In this document: positions 1 through 6,705 of the stretch, in pieces
How the letters are laid out: the number at the start of each line of letters is the position of its first letter
How positions within the stretch are numbered: the first letter of the stretch is position 1
NCBI GenBank assembly: GCA_003135855.1
Contig: PNBD01000015.1
Location: forward strand, 14,823-52,417
DNA length: 37,595 bases
Direction: 5' to 3'
Source of the DNA: Deltaproteobacteria bacterium
Lineage (GTDB): Bacteria; Desulfobacterota; Binatia; Binatales; Binataceae
Notes under the pieces: generated by a model
What the model saw: the letters and a program-made list of their open reading frames with translations, nothing else
What the model was told of the DNA's origin: nothing
Databases searched by the model: none
Made by a program: the position numbers and the translations under genes

Positions 1-486
1 CCTTATCAAATCCAGGCGCGCATCAATCAGAATCCGGAAATCTCGCGGCAGCTTTCGTTATGGAATCAGATGGGCTCGAAGGTGCTGCTCGGAAACCTGC
101 TGGTGATCCCGATTCAGGACTCGCTGCTGTACGTAGAGCCGTTGTACATCAGGGCGGAAAATGGCCAGTTGCCCGAGTTGCAACGCGTGATCGCCGCGTG
201 GAGCGATCGCGTCGTGATGGGCGATACGCTCGACTTGACGATGGCGGCGTTGTTTACCAATCAGGCGCCGCCGGCGCCGACGATCGCGAAGGCAATTACC
301 GATCAAATCGCGCAGCAATCGAGTGCGCAGGCCGCGTCCGCACCCGATTCGACTTTGCAAAACGCCGCGCAACACTACAATCGCGCGCTCATGGCCTTGC
401 GCGCCGGTGACTGGTCGGAGTTTGGGACCGAGATGAAGAAACTCGGCGATCAGCTTTCGCCGGCGCCAGATTCGACGCATCATTAG
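1..486 (+). CDS. UPF0182 family membrane protein, C-terminal part (5' end outside window)
   Basis: Frame 1 is open from base 1 to the TAG at 484-486, giving 161 residues of the C-terminus of a larger protein. The stretch around LLGNLLVIPIQDSLLYVEPLY matches the conserved C-terminal block of UPF0182 (COG1615), large proteins of about 900 residues with N-terminal membrane helices and a big soluble domain of unknown function. After this block comes an Ala/Gln/Pro-rich linker and a final helix (NRALMALRAGDWSEFGTEMKKL) that is common at the end of this family. The start lies upstream of the window, so the ATG at 70 in the ORF track is internal. The histidine kinase gene begins 33 bases downstream on the same strand. 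Family assignment is firm; the biochemical role is unknown. Confidence 0.85.
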   Translation, partial: PYQIQARINQNPEISRQLSLWNQMGSKVLLGNLLVIPIQDSLLYVEPLYIRAENGQLPELQRVIAAWSDRVVMGDTLDLTMAALFTNQAPPAPTIAKAITDQIAQQSSAQAASAPDSTLQNAAQHYNRALMALRAGDWSEFGTEMKKLGDQLSPAPDSTHH

Positions 487-519
487 GGCATCGGCTCGTT
501 TTGCCTTCGGGGGGAAGGT

Positions 520-2166
520 ATGGGCGACTCAACTACATCGCGAAACTTACCAGAGGAATTAGAGCGCCAAACTGAAGCGTCCGCGCATTCGCCGGCCGAA
601 GCGATCGCGGCGCTCGCGGCGCTGGGCGCGAATGCAGTCGCGGCCGAGCGATGCGCTGTCGCGTGGAGCGCGAACGGGCGCGAGCAGATCATCTGGGTTC
701 CGGACCGCGATTCGCGATGGGACCACGTGATCGTCACAGTGCTATCCGCGCTCGATAACCGGCTGAGCGACGCGGCTGCGGCGGAAGCGGATCGCAGTCG
801 CGATGCCGCGTCGGCATCACTGACCAGGATTTCGCTCACCGCCCGCGAATTGGCCTCCTTCGCCGCCGGCACGAAACCCTTTCAGGAGGGCGTGCAGTTC
901 GTCGCGTCCGCCCTGCACGATGGTCAAAGTGCGGTGCGAATCGTGCTGGTCGCGGCGACCGATCGGGCGCGGAAAGAACTTGAAGTAATGCTTGAATTGA
1001 TCGGCGCGAGCGCAATCGCTGAAATCTCGCGAGCGGCGAGCGTCGCGACGCTCGATTTCTGGCGCGCGCACGCCGCGAAGAGTGCCGCCGACGCGAACGA
1101 GGCCAGGAAAAATCTGCAGTACGTGCGCGAGCAATCGCAGGCGCTCGAGAAAGTGGTCGCGACGGCTTCACAGTTTCCCGCCGCGGAGCGCTTCGTAAGT
1201 CTCGGCGCGCTGGTGGCCAATCACGCGGGCTACGAGCACTGGATCGTCGCGATCTCGGAAGACGGCGTGCTCAAAATCATGGCGGCGTCGGATTCTAACT
1301 CGCGAATCGAAACTGCCAATCCTCCCACCGCTTTGACGAAGAGCTTTCGCGCCCGCGAAGTTATCGAATTCACCGACGATCTATTTCCCGGTCGCTACGT
1401 TTGTATTCCGTTTGATGGCGGCGTGATCGCGCTCGCATCGAATCGCGGAGAGGTCGGGGCGCGGGAACGAGCGCAGACTCTGATCGCGCAGCTCGCGCCG
1501 ATTGTGAAGTGCTGGACGCTCGAGGACCAGGGCTCGCGGCGGCGCACCTTGGTCGATCGTCTCGCGCTCCGGATGTACGCCGCGATCGACGAGGAACGCG
1601 CGCGGATTGCGCGCGATATGCACGACGATCAGGCGCAGTTGCTGACTGCGGCGAAAATCGCGCTCGAAGGAAAGCCCGAGCGGGCGCGCGCGATTCTGAA
1701 GCAAATCGAAGAAGAGCTGCGGCGCAAGACTCGCGAACTGCGGCCGCCGAGTCTCGGCGATGCGACCCTCGAGGACGCGCTGGAGCGAGAATTCGTGCGG
1801 CTGCGCGATGCGGGCGTCGTCGCCAGGCTGCGCAAGTCCGACGCGTCAAAGGCGATTTCTCGATCGACGCAGCAATTGTGTTTTCAGATCGCGCGCGAGG
1901 CGCTCTCGAACGTGATCAAGCACGCGCGCGCGACTACCGTCGATGTGTCGATTAAATGCGATCGCGCGACCCGCATCGCGCGCATCTCGATCGCCGACAA
2001 TGGCAATGGAATCGCATCCAGCAGTCCGCACGCCGGGATTGGCCTGACCGGCCTGCGCGAACGCCTCGAGTTGGTCGGCGGGAGTCTGTCGGTCGAATCG
2101 AAGCCGACCGGCACCACGGTTACGGCCGAAATTCCGGAGCTATCAGAAAATTCAGGATTCGAGTGA
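520..2166 (+). CDS. soluble NarL-type sensor histidine kinase
   Basis: 548 residues. The C-terminal third is a HisKA_3/HATPase_c kinase. The phospho-acceptor box ARIARDMHDDQAQL puts the histidine at about residue 368 with the family HDxxxQ pattern, the N box is REALSNVIKHA (about 457-470), and the G boxes are ADNGNGIA and GIGLTGLRERL (about 491-520). The first 350 residues show no transmembrane segment or signal peptide. They contain alternating sheet/helix stretches that could be two degenerate GAF-like modules joined by a helical, probably coiled-coil segment near residues 185-210. The protein should therefore sense a cytoplasmic signal, autophosphorylate and pass the phosphate to the response regulator that starts one base after its stop (TGAGATG). 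The ATG at 520 follows GGGGGAAGGT, a good ribosome site. The ligand is unknown. Confidence 0.9.
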   Translation: MGDSTTSRNLPEELERQTEASAHSPAEAIAALAALGANAVAAERCAVAWSANGREQIIWVPDRDSRWDHVIVTVLSALDNRLSDAAAAEADRSRDAASASLTRISLTARELASFAAGTKPFQEGVQFVASALHDGQSAVRIVLVAATDRARKELEVMLELIGASAIAEISRAASVATLDFWRAHAAKSAADANEARKNLQYVREQSQALEKVVATASQFPAAERFVSLGALVANHAGYEHWIVAISEDGVLKIMAASDSNSRIETANPPTALTKSFRAREVIEFTDDLFPGRYVCIPFDGGVIALASNRGEVGARERAQTLIAQLAPIVKCWTLEDQGSRRRTLVDRLALRMYAAIDEERARIARDMHDDQAQLLTAAKIALEGKPERARAILKQIEEELRRKTRELRPPSLGDATLEDALEREFVRLRDAGVVARLRKSDASKAISRSTQQLCFQIAREALSNVIKHARATTVDVSIKCDRATRIARISIADNGNGIASSSPHAGIGLTGLRERLELVGGSLSVESKPTGTTVTAEIPELSENSGFE

Positions 2167-2167
2167 G

Positions 2168-2830
2168 ATGGACGGTCGCGAGCGCATCCGCGTCCTGCTC
2201 GCCGACGACCATCGCATTCTGCGCGAGGCGCTCAGGATGGTGCTCGCGGCTGAATGCGACATCGTCGGCGAGGCAGCCACCGGCGAACAGGCGGTCGAAC
2301 TCGCGATGCGATTCAAGCCGCACGTCGTGGTGATCGATCTCTCGATGCCGGGACTAGGCGGCCTCTCCGCCGCCCGTCAAATTCGGAGCAAGGTGCCCGC
2401 GTGCAAGGTCCTCGTGCTCAGCCAGCACGACGACGAGGAGTACGTGCTTGAGGCGTTCGGCGAGGCTCGCGTCGCTGGCTATCTGGTCAAGACCGACGCC
2501 GCGTCCGAACTGCTCGATGCAATGCGCGCGGTGCACGCCGGCCACCGTTATATCAGCCCCTCGATTGCGCCGATTGTGCTCAATCGCCTTAACCATCCCG
2601 CGAGCAATCATCCGGACCAGCCTGGTGCTGACCATCTGACGCGGCGCGAACGCGAAGTGCTGAAGTTGATAGTGCAGGGAGCTACCACCAAGGAAGTCGC
2701 GGCGCATCTCGGCATCAGTCCCAAGACCGCGCAGGCGCATCGCGAGAATCTGAAACAAAAGCTCGACCTGCGCACGACCGCAGCGATGGTGATGTATGCA
2801 ATCAAGCACAAGGTCATTCGGCTCGATTGA
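2168..2830 (+). CDS. NarL/FixJ-type response regulator, LuxR-like DNA-binding output
   Basis: 220 residues with the standard two-domain layout. The receiver domain (about 7-125) has the acidic pair in LLADDH, the phospho-acceptor aspartate at residue 57 (VVVIDLSMPG), the switch serine in VLSQHDD and the conserved lysine in YLVKTD. A linker leads to a LuxR-type helix-turn-helix (about 155-215): LTRREREVLKLIVQGATTKEVAAHLGISPKTAQAHRENLKQKL. It starts one base after the histidine kinase stop, so the two are a cognate pair translated together. The product should be a phosphorylation-dependent transcription factor. Its targets are not visible, but a 13-bp-period direct repeat lies immediately downstream and is a candidate binding array. 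Confidence 0.93.
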   Translation: MDGRERIRVLLADDHRILREALRMVLAAECDIVGEAATGEQAVELAMRFKPHVVVIDLSMPGLGGLSAARQIRSKVPACKVLVLSQHDDEEYVLEAFGEARVAGYLVKTDAASELLDAMRAVHAGHRYISPSIAPIVLNRLNHPASNHPDQPGADHLTRREREVLKLIVQGATTKEVAAHLGISPKTAQAHRENLKQKLDLRTTAAMVMYAIKHKVIRLD

Positions 2831-2848
2831 ATTCAGCGCGTGCGCCAT

Positions 2849-2895
2849 CCTGAACTCACTTCCTGAACACGCGTCCTGAACGATCGTTCTGAAGT
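2849..2895 (+). repeat. three and a half 13-bp direct repeats, core CCTGAAC
   Basis: CCTGAACTCACTT, CCTGAACACGCGT and CCTGAACGATCGT follow each other without gaps at 2849-2861, 2862-2874 and 2875-2887, then a partial TCTGAAGT at 2888-2895. The first seven bases of each unit are conserved and the other six vary. That suggests spaced recognition sites rather than a simple slippage repeat. The array lies between the response regulator stop and the VOC gene. Confidence 0.75.
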
Positions 2896-2962
2896 CTTTG
2901 CGCCAGATAGGCGCCGTGCTAGTAGTTGCCCTAAGGACCGTTTTCGGCACGGGGAGAACTCT

Positions 2963-3535
2963 ATGAATCGCAAAGGCGTTCATCACATTGGACTGGCCAC
3001 GCTCGACATCGATCGCACAATCGAGTTCTACACCAACAAGCTCGGTTTCGAGATTGGATGGTGCGACATCATCGAGCCCGCAGAGGGCGGCAAGATCAAG
3101 CACGTGTTTTTCGATACCGGCGACGGCACTTTCATGGCCTTCATGAGCCCGGAAAAAGTGCCCGGCATCCCCAACGAATGGTCCACCGACATCAACAGCG
3201 CGCAAGGATTGCCCGGCGCGTTCTATCACTTCGCGCTGTATTGCGAGGACGTGCCGGCGCTCGAGGCCAAGCGCGAGCAATTGCTTGGGCGCGGCGTCGA
3301 TGTGACGGCAGTCGTCGATCACGAATGGTGCCGCTCGATTTATTTCCGCGATCCCAACGGTCTGCTGCTCGAATATTGCGCGACCACCCGAGAGTTTGAC
3401 GATGCCGACAAGGAGATGAAGCATCACGATCAGCCGGGCGTGATGGTTGCCGATCTGGAAGAGCGGAAGAAGGTGTTTAAAATGCTGATGGGTCCGCAGC
3501 CGGCCAAGGCCGGAGCGGGGCGCACGCCGGTTTGA
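2963..3535 (+). CDS. VOC (glyoxalase/extradiol dioxygenase) superfamily protein
   Basis: 190 residues with the paired beta-alpha-beta-beta-beta modules of the vicinal oxygen chelate fold. The first module begins GVHHIGLATLDIDRTIEFYTNKLGF. The second has FYHFALYCEDVPALEAKREQL and ends in FRDPNGLLLEYCA, which carries the usual C-terminal metal-ligand glutamate. His near residue 7-8, His in the second module (FYHFAL) and Glu in LLLEYC are the likely metal ligands. Start ATG 2963 follows CACGGGGAGAACTCT, a strong ribosome site. A hairpin terminator follows, so it is probably transcribed alone. The family includes dioxygenases, glyoxalases and resistance proteins; the substrate cannot be told from sequence. 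Confidence 0.85.
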   Translation: MNRKGVHHIGLATLDIDRTIEFYTNKLGFEIGWCDIIEPAEGGKIKHVFFDTGDGTFMAFMSPEKVPGIPNEWSTDINSAQGLPGAFYHFALYCEDVPALEAKREQLLGRGVDVTAVVDHEWCRSIYFRDPNGLLLEYCATTREFDDADKEMKHHDQPGVMVADLEERKKVFKMLMGPQPAKAGAGRTPV

Positions 3536-3570
3536 CGACGCGTTGGCGCTAGTCAACGCCTGGTTTCAAT

Positions 3571-3603
3571 GCGGCTGGACCGATGTCCGGCCGCTTTTCT
3601 TTT
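3571..3603 (+). terminator. Rho-independent terminator after the VOC gene
   Basis: GCGGCTGGAC (3571-3580), loop CGAT, then GTCCGGCCGC (3585-3594) form a 10-bp stem with one G-U pair, followed directly by TTTTCTTTT. It lies 36 bases beyond the VOC stop and before the nitroreductase ribosome site. Confidence 0.85.
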
Positions 3604-3659
3604 GCCGCCGCCGGATGCATTCTGCGGCTGAGCGACATCCATCAACGAGGAATTTGACT

Positions 3660-4340
3660 ATGGCAGAAATCGGACTTTTCGAAGCGATGTACACGGCGCG
3701 GGCACTTAGAAAATTCAAACCCGACCCGGTGCCCGACGATGTGATCACCAAAATTCTCGACGCCGCAATTCGTGCGCCTTCGGGCAGCAATGAGCAGAGC
3801 TGGGAATTCATGGTCGTCAAGGATGCGGCGCTGCGCCAGAAGGTCGGTGCGGTGTACAAGAAGGGCGGCGACATACTGAAGGCGCTGTATGCGGATCGCG
3901 TCAAGCCGCCGCACATGAGCGAAGAGACGTTCAACAAGCTGATGGCGTCGGCGATGTACCTGATCGATCACATGGGCGATGCGCCGGTGCTGCTGATCGC
4001 GAGCCTCAAGCAAACGCCGCCGTCCGGTCCGCCGCCGAAGCTGCCGCCCGAGGCCGCAGCCGCGATGAAAAATCTCGCCCGCATGGCGGGCTCGAGCATC
4101 TATCCGGCGGTGCAGAACATTATCCTCGCTTGCCGCGCGTTCGGCCTCGGCACCGTGCTCACGACCATTCACATGTTCTACGAGGATGAGCTGAAGGCGA
4201 TTCTCGGGATGCCGCCCGAGGTGCAGACCTTTGCGCTGATGCCGATCGGATATCCGCAAGGCAAGTTCGGGCCGATCAAGCGTCGTCCCGTGAACGAAGT
4301 GGCATACCTCGACAAGTACGGTAATCACTGGAAAGGCTAG
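3660..4340 (+). CDS. nitroreductase family FMN-dependent oxidoreductase
   Basis: 226 residues from the ATG at 3660, chosen over the longer track ORF because ACGAGGAATTTGACT supplies a ribosome site and the terminator of the previous gene lies inside the longer version. The N-terminus carries the FMN phosphate signature of the family (ALRKFKPDPVPDDVITKILDA) and the following APSGSNEQSWEF block. The C-terminal part has the second flavin-binding segment (AVQNIILACRAFGLGTVLTT) and the closing PIGYPQGKFGPIKRRP. These enzymes are usually homodimers that use NAD(P)H to reduce nitro groups, quinones or enones. A Pro-rich insertion (about residues 120-135, SGPPPKLPPEA) is less usual. It has its own terminator. 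Confidence 0.92.
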   Translation: MAEIGLFEAMYTARALRKFKPDPVPDDVITKILDAAIRAPSGSNEQSWEFMVVKDAALRQKVGAVYKKGGDILKALYADRVKPPHMSEETFNKLMASAMYLIDHMGDAPVLLIASLKQTPPSGPPPKLPPEAAAAMKNLARMAGSSIYPAVQNIILACRAFGLGTVLTTIHMFYEDELKAILGMPPEVQTFALMPIGYPQGKFGPIKRRPVNEVAYLDKYGNHWKG

Positions 4341-4379
4341 GGGCACCGCTGGGCGCTGCTCGATGCGATGCATCAACTG

Positions 4380-4413
4380 AAAGGCGTTCGGAAATGTCCG
4401 GGCGCCTTTTCAT
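4380..4413 (+). terminator. Rho-independent terminator after the nitroreductase gene
   Basis: AAAGGCG (4380-4386) pairs with CGCCTTT (4403-4409), with an inner CGG/CCG pair and loop AAATGT, followed by a T-rich run (TTTTCATTTC). It lies 39 bases after the stop, between convergent genes. The opposite strand has a weaker T run, so some bidirectional use is possible. Confidence 0.8.
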
Positions 4414-4433
4414 TTCAATCGCGAGTCGCGCCG

Positions 4434-4895
4434 TCAGTGATTCTCGGTGCGCAGATCCTCGATCACCTTGCCCGCCAGCAGCTTCACCATGTCGTGCTGC
4501 GACATCAGCGATGCGAGCATCGCGGGGTCGGGCTTGCCACGCAGCCGGTATGCGTCCGCCGCGTGCACAAAACGTTCGTACGCGTTCAGCATGTTGATGA
4601 AGTCTTTGTGCGATTCGCGCGACACTTCGCGCGGTGTCGATGAAGAAAACGCGCTGGCCTTGTTGAACGCATAGTAGAACTCGCCCATCTCTTCGGATGA
4701 AATCTGGCGGTCGTCGATTCTGAAGTCGGTGTGGCAATAGTCGGCGAGCTTGTCGGACATGTCCGACAGCAGCGCGACGTTCGCCGATATCGTGCGTGCG
4801 TAATCCGACGAATAGCACGCGGTCGCCAGCAGCGCCGCAGCCATCGCAAATAAAAGCACGGGCCGGCAAAGGCCGACCCGTGAATTCCATTTCAA
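4434..4895 (-). CDS. small putative lipoprotein of unknown function
   Basis: The reading frame to the stop at 4434 looks like a secreted protein: the hydrophobic PVLLFAMAAALLATAC ends in a cysteine with a lipobox-like LATAC, followed by a soluble helical domain of about 125 residues (ISANVALLSDMSDKLADYC...DLRTENH). The start is uncertain. TTG at 4895 gives a charged n-region (MKWNSRVGLCRP) and a normal signal peptide of 153 residues total. GTG at 4859 or ATG at 4841 give signals that are short and uncharged. The complication is a strong terminator for the upstream dienelactone hydrolase gene that sits over this 5' end. I recognise no family. The earlier part of the 215-residue track ORF is antisense-like and overlaps the hydrolase gene, so it is excluded. 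Confidence 0.6.
   Translation of the reverse strand: MKWNSRVGLCRPVLLFAMAAALLATACYSSDYARTISANVALLSDMSDKLADYCHTDFRIDDRQISSEEMGEFYYAFNKASAFSSSTPREVSRESHKDFINMLNAYERFVHAADAYRLRGKPDPAMLASLMSQHDMVKLLAGKVIEDLRTENH
4846..4882 (-). terminator. Rho-independent terminator after the dienelactone hydrolase gene, overlapping the lipoprotein 5' end
   Basis: On the minus strand CACGGGTCGGC, loop CTTT, GCCGGCCCGTG form an 11-bp stem with one U-G pair (4882-4857), followed by CTTTTATTT. It starts 33 bases past the hydrolase stop. It lies within or just upstream of the start region of the lipoprotein gene, depending on which start codon is used. Confidence 0.8.
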
Positions 4896-4914
4896 CAAAA
4901 TTCGATCAGCTCGA

Positions 4915-5640
4915 CTAGCCGAGGTTGTTTTTGAAAAATGCAATCGTCTTCGTCCACGCATCCTTGGAGTGCGTGGGATGAAATGACGGGCGATCGTCGC
5001 ACATGAAGCCGTGATCGGCGTCCGGATAGAGCACGACTTCGGCGGTTTTGCCCGCCGTGCGCAGCGCGTCGCGGAACTCATCCACCTCGGCCAGCGGAAT
5101 GAACGCGTCCTTGCCGCCGAAAAATGCGAGCACCGGGGCCCTGAGTCCCTCGACGAATTCGATGGGCGCCTTCACCTCGGGTTGCCGCGATTTCACCATC
5201 CCACCGCCATAGTATGGCGCAGTCGCCTTCACGTCGGAATTGCGGCACGCAGTCAAAAAGCTCACGCGTCCACCCATGCAAAATCCAACGGTGCCGAACG
5301 CCGGCTTAACTTCCTTCAACGTTTTGAGATAGTTGATCGCGGCCGTCATATCGGCGACCACCTGATCGTCCTTGAGCGAACCCATCAGGCGGAACGCGCC
5401 CGGCAAATCGTTGTAGCCGACGACATTGTTGGCCTGGCGAAAGTAAAGGTTCGGTGCGATCGCCACGAAACCTTCCGACGCGAATTTATTCGTGATGCGG
5501 CGAATTTGATCGTTGAGGCCAAAGGCCTCCATCACGACGACCAGCGCGGGGTAGGGGCCTCCCGACGCGGGCTTGGCGAGATGCGCGGGCATTTTCTCTG
5601 CGCCGGTTTGCACCGACACTTCGCTTGATACGACTTCCAT
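4915..5640 (-). CDS. dienelactone hydrolase family protein
   Basis: 241 residues from the ATG at 5640. This start is preferred over the track start at 5685 because AGGAGG lies 8 bases before it and the protein then begins with the usual MEVVSSEVSV strand. The alpha/beta-hydrolase triad is visible: the nucleophile Cys121 in GFCMGG, Asp178 in FFGGKDAFIP and His210 in YPDADHGFM. The Cys nucleophile and overall length (about 236 in characterised carboxymethylenebutenolidases) match dienelactone hydrolase, which opens dienelactones to maleylacetate in chloroaromatic breakdown. Many homologues act on other esters or lactones, and no chlorocatechol genes are nearby, so the substrate is open. Confidence 0.9.
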   Translation of the reverse strand: MEVVSSEVSVQTGAEKMPAHLAKPASGGPYPALVVVMEAFGLNDQIRRITNKFASEGFVAIAPNLYFRQANNVVGYNDLPGAFRLMGSLKDDQVVADMTAAINYLKTLKEVKPAFGTVGFCMGGRVSFLTACRNSDVKATAPYYGGGMVKSRQPEVKAPIEFVEGLRAPVLAFFGGKDAFIPLAEVDEFRDALRTAGKTAEVVLYPDADHGFMCDDRPSFHPTHSKDAWTKTIAFFKNNLG

Positions 5641-5690
5641 AGGTGATGCCTCCTGCGTTAGGGGATCCATCGAGCTTTGTCGCATACAAC

Positions 5691-5752
5691 GCCCTTCCGC
5701 TCAAGCACGAGCGCAGCGAGTCCCGAGTCCGCAGCGAAGCGGAGGCAAGGGC
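5691..5752. repeat. structured intergenic element with nested inverted repeats
   Basis: GCCCTTCCGCT at the left pairs with AGCGG...AAGGGC at the right around a 4-base bulge. Between them are short hairpins (CGCTC/GAGCG and CCGC/GCGG) and a partial direct repeat GAGTCCCGAGTCC. It lies between the divergent dienelactone hydrolase and rhomboid genes. It resembles a small REP-like or dispersed element, but no second copy is evident in this window. Confidence 0.4.
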
Positions 5753-5840
5753 ATCGAAAGTACGTTTATTCGTCGCCGTCTCGCGCCGACCTGCGATCCG
5801 CCGCTACTATGGCTGCGTCCGGCGAGCAGCCGGACTCCCG

Positions 5841-6572
5841 ATGATCCCGCTTCGCGATAATGCAGCGCCGCGCCGCTTCACCCCGGTCAATATCGTCCTG
5901 ATCGCGATCAACCTGGGCGTCTTCGTTTACGAAGTGTCGCTCGGGCCGCGCGCGGTCTCGTTCATCGCAAATTTCGCGATGGTCCCCGCCGACGTTGCTG
6001 GCGCACTCGCGACGCACGCGAGCGCGATTCACGATTCTCTCGCACCGCGCACCGCATTCGATTCGATCGAGCCGTTCGCCACGATCATCACTGCGATGTT
6101 CCTGCATGGAGGCCTCTGGCATCTGCTCGGCAACATGCTCTACTTGCTCGTCTTCGGCGCCGCCGTCGAGGATCGGATGCGCCCGATGCGCTATCTGCTC
6201 TTCTATCTCGCCTCCGGGATTGCAGCCGCGCTTGCGGAGGTCTGGATGGCGCCCGCATCTCAGGTGCCGATGCTCGGCGCGAGCGGAGCAATCGCTGGCG
6301 TCCTCGGTGCCTACTTCATTTTGTATCCGCGCGGCCGAATCTTGACGATCCTGCCAATCTTCTTTTTCATCCAGTTCATCGAAATTCCCGCCATCGTCTA
6401 TTTGCTGTTCTGGTTCGCGATTCAACTTTACTACGGCCTCATCGATAGCAACGCGGGCGCGATGATGGGCGGAGTGGCGTGGTGGGCTCATGTCGGCGGA
6501 TTTCTATTCGGCCTGGCGGTCGGCCCGATGCTGGCCGAGCGCCGTCCGCCCGCGCGTCGCGTGTACCGATGA
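5841..6572 (+). CDS. rhomboid family intramembrane serine protease
   Basis: 243 residues from ATG 5841 (MIPLRDNAAPRRFTPVNIVLIAIN). The 66 extra codons of the track ORF cross the structured intergenic element and look non-coding. The family core is clear: HGGLWHLLGNMLYLLVFG with the conserved His-Asn region, the catalytic serine at about 148 in LGASGAIAGVLGAYF, and the catalytic His at about 217 in WWAHVGGFLFG. Six or seven hydrophobic segments are visible, and a loop of about 40 residues after the first helix (WVP-like FAMVPAD) is typical of bacterial rhomboids. These proteases cleave single-pass membrane substrates within the bilayer. dnaB follows on the same strand after 133 bases. Confidence 0.93.
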   Translation: MIPLRDNAAPRRFTPVNIVLIAINLGVFVYEVSLGPRAVSFIANFAMVPADVAGALATHASAIHDSLAPRTAFDSIEPFATIITAMFLHGGLWHLLGNMLYLLVFGAAVEDRMRPMRYLLFYLASGIAAALAEVWMAPASQVPMLGASGAIAGVLGAYFILYPRGRILTILPIFFFIQFIEIPAIVYLLFWFAIQLYYGLIDSNAGAMMGGVAWWAHVGGFLFGLAVGPMLAERRPPARRVYR

Positions 6573-6626
6573 CTCAGCGTTCTGTGGATATGGTGACAAC
6601 CGTTGCCACTCGCTCGTGATAATTTG

Positions 6627-6655
6627 TTGTACGCGGTTGCTTCATCGTGAATAAT
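6627..6655 (+). promoter_or_regulatory. candidate sigma70-type promoter for dnaB
   Basis: AATAAT at 6650-6655 matches five of six bases of the -10 consensus and lies 17 bases after TTGTAC at 6627-6632, which matches only the TTG of the -35 box. It is about 50 bases before the dnaB start, in an AT-richer patch than its surroundings. This is motif matching only. Confidence 0.35.
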
Positions 6656-6705
6656 TCCGCAATCGGAAATTCCAAGCGCGCGCGGTTTGCAGAGGTGGTG
6701 GTCAG

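Noticed and set aside
2354-3556. 400-residue minus-strand ORF across the response regulator and VOC gene
   Set aside because: It is antisense to two clear genes and crosses the direct-repeat region; no family resemblance.
4276-4890. 204-residue minus-strand ORF starting MEFTGRPLP
   Set aside because: It overlaps the lipoprotein frame and the nitroreductase terminator, with Arg/His-rich shadow composition; the lipoprotein frame has a signal peptide and better protein character.
5643-5840. N-terminal 66 codons of the rhomboid track ORF
   Set aside because: The segment crosses a structured intergenic element and the family homology begins only at MIPLRDN (5841).
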